Below, one piece after another: positions 1-7,285 of a stretch of 9,319 nucleotides of DNA. The notes under the pieces were generated by a model that saw nothing but the letters and a program-made list of their open reading frames with translations, did no database searches and was not told the origin of the DNA. A program made the translations under genes and the position numbers. The stretch comes from Clostridium sp. CAG:253 (lineage in GTDB: Bacteria; Bacillota; Clostridia; Lachnospirales; Lachnospiraceae): contig FR887276.1 in the NCBI GenBank assembly GCA_000436755.1, positions 1-9,319 on the forward strand. The letters run 5' to 3'. Numbering within the stretch: position 1 is the first letter of the stretch; each line of letters starts with the position of its first letter.

Positions 1-429
1 GTGGGATTGCGGTAGCCCTATTTCAAGTCTCCCTGCCGAATTCAAATAAACAGAAATAACCATCACAATATACGAAAAAACAGAGCAGAACATCGTATAA
101 TACACATCAAAATAAAGACAGCTTGCAACAGGTACAAGTACAAATGTAATGTATATTCCAATATCATTGAAACAGCCAAACATTCCTATCAAAACCGACA
201 TTGCAACAGACATATAATACTTCAAAAATTTATCAGGAACTTTAAAAAAGCATAAAATTAACGGTGATATCAATGTCGGAATTCCAATTACTGAAATTGC
301 AAACATCAACTCTTCACTAAAATTAAACACAGCAAAAAAGTCAAGTAATAAAAGACATATTAAAAATGTCGTACAAATTGCCATTGTAACCGCAATCTGC
401 CTGTTAAGATTATGTGTATTGTCAATCAT
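1..429 (-). CDS. N-terminal membrane domain of a probable signalling protein (partial)
   Basis: The reading frame is open from an ATG at 429 to the window edge, giving the first 143 residues (MIDNTHNLNRQIAVTMAI...). A strong AGGAGG ribosome binding site lies about 11 bases before the ATG. Five hydrophobic segments can be seen at roughly residues 13-35, 41-62, 70-86, 89-106 and 108-128, with very short loops, and the frame ends in NSAGRLEIGLPQSH at the edge. Such compact multi-helix N-termini often precede cytoplasmic output domains (methyl-accepting, GGDEF or histidine kinase) in Lachnospiraceae. That is inference, because no output domain is in the window. It lies 50 bp downstream of the 95-aa membrane protein gene and probably shares its transcript. 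I am confident that it is a real membrane protein gene but not of its function. Confidence 0.7.
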   Translation of the reverse strand, partial: MIDNTHNLNRQIAVTMAICTTFLICLLLLDFFAVFNFSEELMFAISVIGIPTLISPLILCFFKVPDKFLKYYMSVAMSVLIGMFGCFNDIGIYITFVLVPVASCLYFDVYYTMFCSVFSYIVMVISVYLNSAGRLEIGLPQSH

Positions 430-479
430 ACGATAACTTTCCTCCTTTGTAAAAAGCGAAATGTCATTGATACATTACA

Positions 480-767
480 CTATAGATATTTTCCCTTCAA
501 TAATACTGTTCCAATTAAAAATCCCAAACACAAACCCAAAGCAACAGTTCCGGCAAAAAGCAGACCTATTTCCAGCACATTGTTCGTGCGGATATTTAAA
601 ATAATTTCGCAGACAGCATACACTGATAAACCTGCTGCTATTCCGACAAATCCTTTTCTTTTGTCACTAATTTTCATACTGATAATAACCGCAATTACAA
701 AGCCTATAATCATAAAAATAATACTATCACTTGAAAATAATTCACTTAAAACAGGTAAAAATTTCAT
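480..767 (-). CDS. small three-helix membrane protein, unknown function
   Basis: This encodes 95 residues beginning MKFLPVLSELF. The frame continues upstream to 953, but I place the start at 767: a GGGAGGAG ribosome binding site sits just before this ATG, and a promoter at 831-860 would exclude the longer versions. Three hydrophobic stretches fit membrane helices: about residues 16-34, 39-58 and 65-88. The last is rich in glycine and alanine (FAGTVALGLCLGFLIG). A basic loop, KISDKRKG, between helices 1 and 2 probably lies in the cytoplasm. No catalytic or metal-binding motif is visible, and I do not recognise the family. It is followed 50 bp later by another membrane protein gene, suggesting a two-gene transcript. 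Real gene likely; function unknown. Confidence 0.7.
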   Translation of the reverse strand: MKFLPVLSELFSSDSIIFMIIGFVIAVIISMKISDKRKGFVGIAAGLSVYAVCEIILNIRTNNVLEIGLLFAGTVALGLCLGFLIGTVLLKGKYL

Positions 768-830
768 ATCCACTCCTCCCATCTTTAAAATTTTCTCATT
801 TTTTCTAAATAACATCATTATTTTTTCCTT

Positions 831-860
831 ATTATACATTATTTTGTACGAAATAATCAA
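831..860 (-). promoter_or_regulatory. sigma-A-type promoter for the small membrane protein gene
   Basis: On the minus strand a perfect TATAAT (831-836) is preceded after 18 bp by TTGATT (855-860), which matches TTGACA at four of six positions. A G precedes the -10 box (TGTATAAT). It lies about 65 bp before the ATG at 767 and downstream of the terminator at 935-982, so the 767-480 gene probably starts its own transcript. The spacer contains a GTAC-centred motif repeated in inverted orientation upstream (see 842-932). Prediction by eye. Confidence 0.55.
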
Positions 861-932
861 TAAGGGGAGTGGGAGGAATAAATTTTGCTTCACATGTTTT
901 AACGCAGAAATTAATATAAAATTCGTACAAAA
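842..932. repeat. 11-bp inverted repeat pair centred on GTAC
   Basis: TTTTGTACGAA at 842-852 is the exact reverse complement of TTCGTACAAAA at 922-932. Each copy is also nearly palindromic in itself around GTAC, and the two GTAC centres are 79 bp apart. The left copy falls in the spacer between the -35 and -10 boxes of the promoter at 831-860. This is the arrangement of a two-site operator, but no regulator is identified, and AT-rich DNA can produce such pairs by chance. Confidence 0.4.
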
Positions 933-934
933 CA

Positions 935-982
935 AAAAAGCCACAAAACACACGACTTTATCGTTATATTTTATGGCTTTTT
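935..982 (-). terminator. intrinsic terminator of the sulfate transport operon
   Basis: The arms at 935-948 (AAAAAGCCACAAAA) and 969-982 (TTTTATGGCTTTTT) pair over 14 positions with a single A-C mismatch. A smaller ACGA/TCGT helix (952-955 with 961-964) caps the loop. Read on the minus strand, the second arm runs into a T-rich tail (TTTTTTGTTTTG). It begins 20 bp after the cysA stop codon, so it closes the four-gene transport operon. The stem is largely A-T apart from the GCC/GGC core. Confidence 0.8.
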
Positions 983-1002
983 ATTTCCTAAAACATCGAA
1001 AA

Positions 1003-2088
1003 TCATATCACAACACTCTCATTATTTCTAACCGCATGATTTACAATCACCTCAACTTTTCCCGCATTGTCATCAACAAGATATATCTTATGTAAAAACA
1101 CATTTACATGTTCACCCTCTGAAACCATTTCCTGACCTATCTGTCTGTTTGCTATTAAAATTTCATCATGAACTCTTATTTTAAGTTCAAGTCCGTTCCC
1201 TCTGAATGAAACTCTTTCTACTACTCCCTCCTCTTTCGTAACAGGATAAGGATTAAATTCATTTTTCTTTCTGACTGTAATAAACTCAGGTCTTATGACC
1301 GCTGTCTTTCCATCTGAAACATTATGAAAACCATTAAATGAAGCATAGTCATTGATTATAACGGGTTCTCCTAAAAACTGTGCCATAAACGGTGTCTGCG
1401 GATTGCTATAAACCTCTACCGGTGTTCCAATCTGTTCAATTCTCCCCTTATTTGTCACAATAATCTGGTCTGCAACCTCTATTGCTTCATCCTGGTCATG
1501 CGTAACAAAAATACTCGTTATCCCTACTCTGTTTATAAGTTCCCTGAGCCATGACCTCAATTCTTTTCGGACTTTTGCATCAATTGCGGCAAACGGTTCA
1601 TCAAGCAGAAGAAGATGCGGCTGCGTTGCCAAAGCTCTCGCAAATGCAACCCTCTGCCGCTGTCCTCCTGAAAGCTGTTTTGGGTATCTTTTCTCAAGCC
1701 CCTTTAGCCCCACAAGTTCAATAAGTTCCTCAACACGATTTTTTATTTCCGCCTTGCTTTTTTTCTGAATTTTCAGTCCGAATGCTATATTATCATATAC
1801 AGTCTTATATCTGAACAGCGCATAATTTTGAAATACAAAACCTATCTCTCTCTTACTTGCCGGAATATTATTTACCTGTTTTCCGTCAATATAAATTTCA
1901 CCTGAATCCGCATTTTCAAGACCCGCTAAAATCCTAAGTATTGTTGTCTTTCCGCTTCCGCTTGGTCCCAAAAGACCGATAAGTTTTCCCTTTTCAACAG
2001 AAAAACTGACATCATCAGATGCTTTGAAATCATTAAAAACCTTATTTATATGTTTAAGTTCCACATAAGCTGTTTTATTCTGTTCCAT
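1003..2088 (-). CDS. cysA: sulfate/thiosulfate ABC transporter ATP-binding protein CysA
   Basis: This is the ATPase that drives sulfate or thiosulfate import on the inner face of the membrane. It has 361 residues, the usual CysA length. The motifs appear in order: Walker A GPSGSGKTT (about 41-49), Q-loop VFQNYALF (Q87), ABC signature LSGGQRQR (139-146), Walker B LLLLDEP (159-165) and H-loop VTHD (H197). DEPFAAIDAKVRKELRSWLR is close to the CysA-specific version of the Walker B/D-loop region. Residues after about 240 form a TOBE-like regulatory domain. An ATG at 2094 is also in frame, but GAGG would be only 2 bases from it and is 8 bases from the ATG at 2088, so I use 2088. It is the last gene of the operon, 46 bp after cysW, and is followed by a terminator. 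Confidence 0.93.
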   Translation of the reverse strand: MEQNKTAYVELKHINKVFNDFKASDDVSFSVEKGKLIGLLGPSGSGKTTILRILAGLENADSGEIYIDGKQVNNIPASKREIGFVFQNYALFRYKTVYDNIAFGLKIQKKSKAEIKNRVEELIELVGLKGLEKRYPKQLSGGQRQRVAFARALATQPHLLLLDEPFAAIDAKVRKELRSWLRELINRVGITSIFVTHDQDEAIEVADQIIVTNKGRIEQIGTPVEVYSNPQTPFMAQFLGEPVIINDYASFNGFHNVSDGKTAVIRPEFITVRKKNEFNPYPVTKEEGVVERVSFRGNGLELKIRVHDEILIANRQIGQEMVSEGEHVNVFLHKIYLVDDNAGKVEVIVNHAVRNNESVVI

Positions 2089-2134
2089 ACTCATTTCCTC
2101 ACTTTAAATTATAAATCTATTCCTATATCATGAT

Positions 2135-2950
2135 TTATTTCACTCTGATACCACGCTCAAAAATATTTTTTAAGACTAATATAACAAGTGCCATTACAAC
2201 CAAAATAGCCGACATTGCAAATGCTCCCGTAAAGTCAAATGCCTGATACAAAAGTTCTATGTACAACGGCATTGTATTTGTAATACCCCTCAAATGTCCT
2301 GATAATACAGAAACTGCACCAAATTCTCCCATTGCCCTTGCCGAACACAAAACTACTCCGTAAAGAAATGCCCATTTAATATGAGGAAATGTAATCTGTG
2401 TAAAAATCTGAAAGCCATTTGCTCCCATAAGTGCAGCGGCTTCTTCCTCATCACTTCCCTTAACCGTAAGAACAGGTATTATCTCTCTTGATATAAACGG
2501 AAATGTCACAAATATTGTCGCAAGAACTATTCCCGGAACAGCAAATATTATCTGAATTCCCCACTTTTCAAGGAAAGGATAAATTGCACTCTGACGGCCG
2601 AAAGTCAATACAAATATCAAACCTGCAATAATAGGTGAAATAGTAAGCGGTAAATCTATCAAAGTTGATATAATCTTTTTTCCCCGAAACTTAAATCTTG
2701 TAATAAGCCATGCGGCAAAAATTCCAAACACCGAATTTATAATTACTGTAATAACAGTAACCTTTACAGTCAAAAGAATTGATTTAACGGCATATTCATC
2801 CGTAACCGATGAAACAAAAACTCTCCATCCCTCCCTCAATGCCGTGTAGATAACGTACACCAGCGGAAGTACAAGCATTATAAGCAGAAATATTACACTT
2901 ACACCAATAAGAAGCCATTTTACAAAACCTTTATTATTTCTAATTTCCAT
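2135..2950 (-). CDS. cysW: sulfate/thiosulfate ABC transporter permease CysW
   Basis: This is one of the two membrane subunits that form the sulfate/thiosulfate channel with CysT. It has 271 residues with about six hydrophobic helices, the first at residues 10-33. The cytoplasmic EAA-type coupling loop, EEEAAALMGANGFQIFTQIT, contacts CysA. The stretch ARAMGEFGAVSVLSG, followed by TMPLYIELLYQAF, is characteristic of CysW rather than of CysT or ModB. An in-frame GTG at 2959 would add three residues, but the AGGGGG ribosome binding site runs into that codon and sits about 8 bases before the ATG at 2950, so 2950 is preferred. The start is 12 bp after the cysT stop, so the two are tightly coupled. 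Confidence 0.93.
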   Translation of the reverse strand: MEIRNNKGFVKWLLIGVSVIFLLIMLVLPLVYVIYTALREGWRVFVSSVTDEYAVKSILLTVKVTVITVIINSVFGIFAAWLITRFKFRGKKIISTLIDLPLTISPIIAGLIFVLTFGRQSAIYPFLEKWGIQIIFAVPGIVLATIFVTFPFISREIIPVLTVKGSDEEEAAALMGANGFQIFTQITFPHIKWAFLYGVVLCSARAMGEFGAVSVLSGHLRGITNTMPLYIELLYQAFDFTGAFAMSAILVVMALVILVLKNIFERGIRVK

Positions 2951-2962
2951 ATCCTGCACCCC

Positions 2963-3793
2963 CTAATCAATTCCACTTACAATTTTTGACGTATGACTTT
3001 GAATCAATGCATTTATAAAAAGAATTACAAATGATATAAGAAGCATAACAAGCGCAATAGATGTAGCACTTGCATAATCAAATTCCTGCAATTTAGCCAT
3101 TATCATAAGCGGTGCAATTTCTGTTTTATACGGAGTATTTCCTGCAATAAATACAACACTCCCGTATTCACCTATACACCTCGCAAAAGCCATGGTAAAA
3201 CCGGCTATAAGTGCCGGACGGATTTCAGGAAATATTACACTGAAAAATATACGGGTACGGGAAGCACCAAACATTGCTGCTGCCTCCTCATACTCTTTTT
3301 CAACCTTTTCAAGAACCGGCTGTACACTTCTGACAACAAACGGTATTCCGATAAAAACAAGTGCCACGGTAATTCCAATCCGGGTATATGCAATTTTTAT
3401 CCCGACATTTGCAAAAATTCTGCCGACCCATCCTTCCGGTATTGTAAGATGCGTAAGTGCAATACCTGCAACGGCAGTAGGCAATGCAAACGGCATCTCT
3501 ATAATCCCATCCATAATCTTTTTTCCCGGAAAATCATATCTCACAAGTACCCACGCAATAATCATTCCCATAACCGCATTTATAAGCGATGCGATAAGTG
3601 CCGTTATGATACTCACCTTATAACTTGCCAGAACTCTCTGTCTTGTCACTGTCACCAAAAAATCATGTGGTGACAGTTTAAACGAAAAGAATACAAGTGA
3701 GCACAATGGAATAATAACAATAAGTCCAAGAATTGCCATGACAATTCCGAAAGATAAACTAAATCCGGGAATCACACTTTTTTTATGCTTCAT
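2963..3793 (-). CDS. cysT: sulfate/thiosulfate ABC transporter permease CysT (CysU)
   Basis: This is the second membrane subunit of the sulfate/thiosulfate importer. It has 276 residues beginning MKHKKSVIPGFS, with about six hydrophobic helices. The coupling loop EEAAAMFGASRTRIFFSVIF and the conserved stretch ARCIGEYGSVVFIAGN mark it as CysT. The region DGIIEMPFALPTAVAGIALT is also typical of the family. An upstream in-frame ATG at 3805 exists, but a TGGAG ribosome binding site overlaps it and lies 6-7 bases before the ATG at 3793, so the shorter form is chosen. The gene follows the binding protein after 63 bp and precedes cysW by 12 bp, in the classic order for this importer. Confidence 0.93.
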   Translation of the reverse strand: MKHKKSVIPGFSLSFGIVMAILGLIVIIPLCSLVFFSFKLSPHDFLVTVTRQRVLASYKVSIITALIASLINAVMGMIIAWVLVRYDFPGKKIMDGIIEMPFALPTAVAGIALTHLTIPEGWVGRIFANVGIKIAYTRIGITVALVFIGIPFVVRSVQPVLEKVEKEYEEAAAMFGASRTRIFFSVIFPEIRPALIAGFTMAFARCIGEYGSVVFIAGNTPYKTEIAPLMIMAKLQEFDYASATSIALVMLLISFVILFINALIQSHTSKIVSGID

Positions 3794-3811
3794 ATCAAAC
3801 TCCATTTCTCA

Positions 3812-3825
3812 TTGTACCAGTACAA
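3812..3825. repeat. 14-bp perfect dyad between sbp and cysT
   Basis: TTGTACCAGTACAA is a 6-bp perfect inverted repeat with a 2-bp centre in the 63-bp gap between the binding-protein gene and cysT. The loop is too short for a good RNA hairpin, so a protein site is the more natural reading. It shares the TTGTAC half with the elements at 842-852 and 922-932. No function is demonstrated. Confidence 0.3.
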
Positions 3826-3856
3826 AGAACACCAAAATGCCATTTAAAACAGCTTT

Positions 3857-4948
3857 TTATTTTTCCTCATAAATGGAATCAAACTCTCCACCGTCAGAAA
3901 AATGTTTCTTTGTTGCTTCACTCCAGCCGCCAAAATGCTGAATATTAGTAAGGTCAACATCGGTAATTATCCACTTTTTATCCTTAGGAAGTTTGTCAAT
4001 AGTATTTCCACTTCCTTTATAGCTGTACTCTTTCAAAATCTTTTCATTTGAAGGACGGTAATACCACTGTGCCTCTAACTTCTGAGCCTCATCAGAATAC
4101 AGATATTTTAAATATTCCTCCGATACTTTCCTCGTTCCTCTCTGGTCAACAACCTTATCCACAACAGCAACTGTAGGCTGGCATAAAATCGAAACCGAAG
4201 GAACCACAATCTCATATTCTCCCGGATGTTCATCTAATGAAAGAAATGCTTCATTTTCCCATGCCAGAAGAACATCTCCCTGTTTATTCTCAACAAATGA
4301 AGTAGTGGCACCTCTCGCTCCCGAATCAAGAACAAGGACATTCTTATATAACTTTTTCATGCTCTCCTTTATCTCATCCTCGCTCTGTCCCTGCTTCTCA
4401 AAATAATACCATGCCGCAAGATAGTTCCATCTTGCACCGCCTGATGTCTTTGGATTAGGTGTTATAACACCAACATCATTTCTAAGCAAATCACTCCAGT
4501 CGAGAATTTTTTTAGGATTTCCTTTTCTGACAAGAAATACAATAGAAGATGTATACGGCGAACTGTCACGCTCAAACTCATTCACATAACCATCATCAAT
4601 AAGTCCCGCATCTTTCACTGCATCAACATCACCTTCAAGTGCAAGCGTTACCACATCTGCCTGAAGCCCGTTTGCAACCTCAAGCGCCTGCTTGCCTGAA
4701 CCTCCGTGTGACTGAATTATTGAAACATCCTGACCTGATTTTTGTTTCCAATGCTTCTGAAAAATTTTATTATATTCTTCATAAAGTTCTCGTGTCGGAT
4801 CATAAGAAACATTTGTTATCTCAACCTTTTTATTAGAAGAAGCATCACTCTTTTTACTGTCTGTTCCGGCTTTTGAACCGCAGCCTGTAAGACTCCCCAA
4901 TGTCAACGCTGTCACTGTAAATAATGTAATAATCTTTTTCACTCTCAT
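3857..4948 (-). CDS. sbp: sulfate/thiosulfate-binding lipoprotein
   Basis: This is the extracytoplasmic receptor that captures sulfate or thiosulfate and delivers it to CysT/CysW. It has 363 residues. The N-terminus MRVKKIITLFTVTALTLGSL ends in a lipobox LTGC, so the mature protein would be lipid-anchored through C23, as expected for a Gram-positive binding protein. SYDPTRELYEEYNKIF, the loop QSHGGSGKQ and the run ADVVTLALEGDVDA are hallmarks of the Sbp/CysP family; the GGSGKQ loop is part of the anion site. TNPKTSGGARW appears here as TPNPKTSGGARW, which is also conserved. The sequence cannot separate sulfate from thiosulfate preference. The ATG at 4948 has GAGAGG 8 bases upstream. It is the first gene of the operon. 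The gene symbol could equally be cysP. Confidence 0.92.
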   Translation of the reverse strand: MRVKKIITLFTVTALTLGSLTGCGSKAGTDSKKSDASSNKKVEITNVSYDPTRELYEEYNKIFQKHWKQKSGQDVSIIQSHGGSGKQALEVANGLQADVVTLALEGDVDAVKDAGLIDDGYVNEFERDSSPYTSSIVFLVRKGNPKKILDWSDLLRNDVGVITPNPKTSGGARWNYLAAWYYFEKQGQSEDEIKESMKKLYKNVLVLDSGARGATTSFVENKQGDVLLAWENEAFLSLDEHPGEYEIVVPSVSILCQPTVAVVDKVVDQRGTRKVSEEYLKYLYSDEAQKLEAQWYYRPSNEKILKEYSYKGSGNTIDKLPKDKKWIITDVDLTNIQHFGGWSEATKKHFSDGGEFDSIYEEK

Positions 4949-5395
4949 AATATCTGCCTCTCTTTCCCCGCCTGTTTTTAATCATGATATACACTTAAAA
5001 TGTTTTATACCGGAATTTATATCAGAAATTTAATCCAATATAAAATAAATCGTTGAAGCGGTTTGTTTTTTGTTGATGATGAAATAATATTCATAAATCA
5101 GATGAAAAACAATTAGAATATTTGAAATCGTTTGCAGAATTAAGATAAAAAACTGAGAACAGATTTTTAGAATCGACTGTTTTCGTCACAACAGTACGCT
5201 TAAAATGATTATGAAGAAAGAATGTTATGAAATCGTTCTCAGTTATATAAAATAAGGCTTTGTTGATATTTTATTACGTTTATTTTTGAATAATCTCTGT
5301 AAATGTCTTATATATTAGATTTTGTTACAAAAAATCTATCCATGAAATTCACTATATTTTATAGTTATACTTCTCAGGCATGTATTAAGTCAAAA
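4949..5395 (-). other. 447-bp intergenic region upstream of the sulfate operon
   Basis: No convincing gene is present. It should contain the promoter and leader of the sulfate operon. Minus-strand TATAAA boxes occur near 5006-5025, but no -35 box stands out, so I do not call a promoter. The region also holds the structured element at 5147-5244, a 10-bp direct repeat TGAAATCGTT (5123-5132 and 5228-5237), and two AT-rich hairpins (5316-5338, with 8-bp arms, and 5351-5365). I looked for T-box and SAM riboswitch core sequences and saw none. Confidence 0.5.
5147..5244 (-). terminator. terminator-like structured RNA element, blaR1-side terminator or leader attenuator
   Basis: Read on the minus strand, AACTGAGAAC (5244-5235) pairs perfectly with GTTCTCAGTT (5160-5151). 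Past a one-base bulge the helix continues with about five more pairs (5234-5230 with 5162-5166). The arm ends in six Ts, the form of an intrinsic terminator. The loop is unusually long and holds a second hairpin, ACTGTT/AACAGT (5176-5181 with 5190-5195), extended by two G-C pairs past a bulge. It lies about 150 nt after the protease stop and 200 nt before sbp. It could end the blaI-blaR1 transcript, attenuate the sulfate operon or belong to a small RNA. No known riboswitch family is recognised. Confidence 0.5.
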
Positions 5396-7162
5396 TCACT
5401 CATCCATGTAAAAACTTATTATCATTCCCCTGTCTCTGTTATAGAAATAAATATTGCCCAAACTATCTTTATATCCACTTAAACAGTTTGAATTTTGGTA
5501 TAACTCCGGTAATTTACCCTCAGTTATCGTTACACCATCTGTACTATTATTCTTTTTCTTTTTGCTATATGTGACCTCAGTGTTTAAAAAAGTTTTTGCA
5601 AAATTAACAACCTTATTCACTTCAGCACGTTTACTTATATTTTGTACCTTTTTCACCTTGCAGTAATTAAGCATATTCGTCAAAACACCGTTTCCGTCAA
5701 AATACAAGTCAAGATATATTGTATCATCTATATTTTTGTTAGTTATACTGCATACTATATCCCCACTCTTATATTTTTCTAAATGTATTTGTCCATTGCG
5801 CAATATTTCCTGATACACTTCTTTAGGAAAAGTCTGTTCTATTTTTTTCAATATAGGTATTGCCGCTGATTCAACATTTTCAGGAATTGCTTCTATCGGA
5901 ATGCTGTTTTTTGTGCCAACCTTTATCACATGTTTATTATCTGACACTGATTTACTTTTTTTTACTGCCGACGTGCCTGCAATTTTATTGCTCCGTGTCT
6001 CTGTATTATTAACAGCATTTGTCAGACATGAAATCCCGGTAATTATTATCACAACTGCCGCAACAATTCCAACCCATTTTTTTCTTGTAGTAAACTTCAT
6101 GATATTTTTCACTCTCCTTCTCGTATCCGACTCACCAAAAGCCAGCAATCCTGCACTAAAAGCCTGTGTTTTTGTCGCAAAATCCAATAACAATGTACTG
6201 TAATCAGCACGAATATCGTTTGCACTGTGTTTCAAAACATATTCATCACAACTCATTTCCATATCACGAATCATAGCAAAATAAGAAATCCAAACAAGCG
6301 GATGAAACCAATAAATTATGCACAACAAATACGCGCAAAGCTTAATAAACTGGTCCTTTCTTTGAATATGGTAATATTCATGCAAAAGAATATACTCCCG
6401 TTCTTTCTTTCCTAAATGAAACGGAATATAAATTTTAGCTTTAACAATGCCTAATACAAAAGGTGTACTGATATTATCACATTCGTAAATATTATCCTTC
6501 CAACGAATCGCCATAGAAATGTTTTTCTTTATTCTCCAAAACCAAAACATATTCCATGCAATCAAAAAAATACAGCCAAAAAACCAGATATATGAAACTG
6601 CTGAAAGCATAAAATCCCGTGTAATAAAATTCTTCCATACTGCCATAGTCTGTTTATTACTAATGTCAGTCATGGCAGAAATATCATAACTTTTGTTACT
6701 ATTACTAACCTCATTACTTTTCAGATTACTTTTTTTATTATTATTTTGTTCACTTTTTAAACTACTTTTTTCTTCATCATCTTTCTCATTTTTTAAATTA
6801 CTCTTTTCAACATTGTTATTATTACTTTCAATGCTGCTTTTTTTGTCGGTTCTTATATTACTTTTCCTGTCGCTGTTATTATTCTTAATTTTTTCCGCTT
6901 TATTTCCCCAAAAATTTAGATTTGCAGATAAAAAATAATTTTTAGCAGCCATATCTGAAGTATTATTCACCAAATTGTAAATACTAATCGGAGAACTCAC
7001 CCTAACCGGACATAAAAGATAAATTCCAACAATCATCCACAAAATATAGCTGTATTTTTTCGGTACATTGCGAAAAAATAAACGAACTACAAAAACAATC
7101 AAAATTACAACACTTACCCGCAATCCATTGTTAAATAAATATGTAAAAATATTTTGTAACAC
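5396..7162 (-). CDS. BlaR1/MecR1-like M56-family membrane zinc protease (signal transducer)
   Basis: This is a membrane sensor-protease expected to relay an outside signal and lead to inactivation of the neighbouring BlaI-type repressor. It has 588 residues. Visible parts in order: helices at about 5-28 and 37-52; an extracytoplasmic loop (about 55-180) with 12-residue repeats; a helix near 185-208; the zinc-protease motif HEYYH (261-265) with E302 in EMSCDEYVL as probable third zinc ligand; a helix near 272-294; a last helix near 363-385; and an outer domain of about 200 residues. That domain shows none of the SxxK/SxN/KTG motifs of the BlaR1 penicillin-sensing domain. The frame opens at a GTG at 7177, but AGGGGGAG lies inside it and fits the GTG at 7162, which I use. 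The repressor gene is 123 bp upstream. Confidence 0.85.
   Translation of the reverse strand: MLQNIFTYLFNNGLRVSVVILIVFVVRLFFRNVPKKYSYILWMIVGIYLLCPVRVSSPISIYNLVNNTSDMAAKNYFLSANLNFWGNKAEKIKNNNSDRKSNIRTDKKSSIESNNNNVEKSNLKNEKDDEEKSSLKSEQNNNKKSNLKSNEVSNSNKSYDISAMTDISNKQTMAVWKNFITRDFMLSAVSYIWFFGCIFLIAWNMFWFWRIKKNISMAIRWKDNIYECDNISTPFVLGIVKAKIYIPFHLGKKEREYILLHEYYHIQRKDQFIKLCAYLLCIIYWFHPLVWISYFAMIRDMEMSCDEYVLKHSANDIRADYSTLLLDFATKTQAFSAGLLAFGESDTRRRVKNIMKFTTRKKWVGIVAAVVIIITGISCLTNAVNNTETRSNKIAGTSAVKKSKSVSDNKHVIKVGTKNSIPIEAIPENVESAAIPILKKIEQTFPKEVYQEILRNGQIHLEKYKSGDIVCSITNKNIDDTIYLDLYFDGNGVLTNMLNYCKVKKVQNISKRAEVNKVVNFAKTFLNTEVTYSKKKKNNSTDGVTITEGKLPELYQNSNCLSGYKDSLGNIYFYNRDRGMIISFYMDE
6698..6865 (-). repeat. 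36-bp coding tandem repeat (12-residue units) in the BlaR1-like protein
   Basis: The loop between the second and third helices is made of units starting K-S-[NS]-[LI]: KSNIRTDK, KSSIESNNNNVE, KSNLKNEKDDEE, KSSLKSEQNNNK and KSNLKSNEVSNS. Four full 12-residue units and one shortened one are present. All are strongly polar (Asn, Lys, Ser, Glu) and probably disordered. The DNA keeps a 36-bp period with a conserved part coding for KSxL. Since 36 is a multiple of three, changes in copy number would leave the frame intact. Confidence 0.8.
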
Positions 7163-7285
7163 TATACTCCCCCTCACAAGTATAACGAATAATTAATGAT
7201 TGATATATTAACCAAAGATTTAATTTTCGTTGTACTCATTTAATTTTATATGATTTCTCTTTAAAATTTTTCTTTTAATTGACTT

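Noticed and set aside
768..953. N-terminal extension of the 95-aa membrane protein
   Set aside because: The extension would overlap the promoter at 831-860 and the cysA operon terminator, while the ATG at 767 has its own strong ribosome binding site.
412..1095. Long plus-strand frame (227 codons)
   Set aside because: It runs antisense across two supported minus-strand genes, the terminator and the end of cysA. Its composition (Ile, Asn, Thr, Lys runs) reflects AT-rich DNA, and it has no family resemblance.
3192..3673. Plus-strand frames opposite cysT
   Set aside because: They mirror a well-identified permease gene, and no plausible protein family is seen.
5316..5365. Two AT-rich hairpins (5316-5338 and 5351-5365) as terminators of the blaR1-like gene
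   Set aside because: The stems are almost all A-T, and no T-run follows on the minus strand; they were kept only as a note under the intergenic region.
4949..5395. T-box, SAM riboswitch or CymR-type operator for sulfur control
   Set aside because: No conserved T-box or SAM-box core was seen. A lone GGAATT (5012-5017) is too little to claim a CymR site.
6693..6938. Plus-strand leucine/phenylalanine-rich frame
   Set aside because: It is the complement of the Asn/Lys/Ser repeat region of the BlaR1-like gene; the apparent hydrophobic protein is an artefact.
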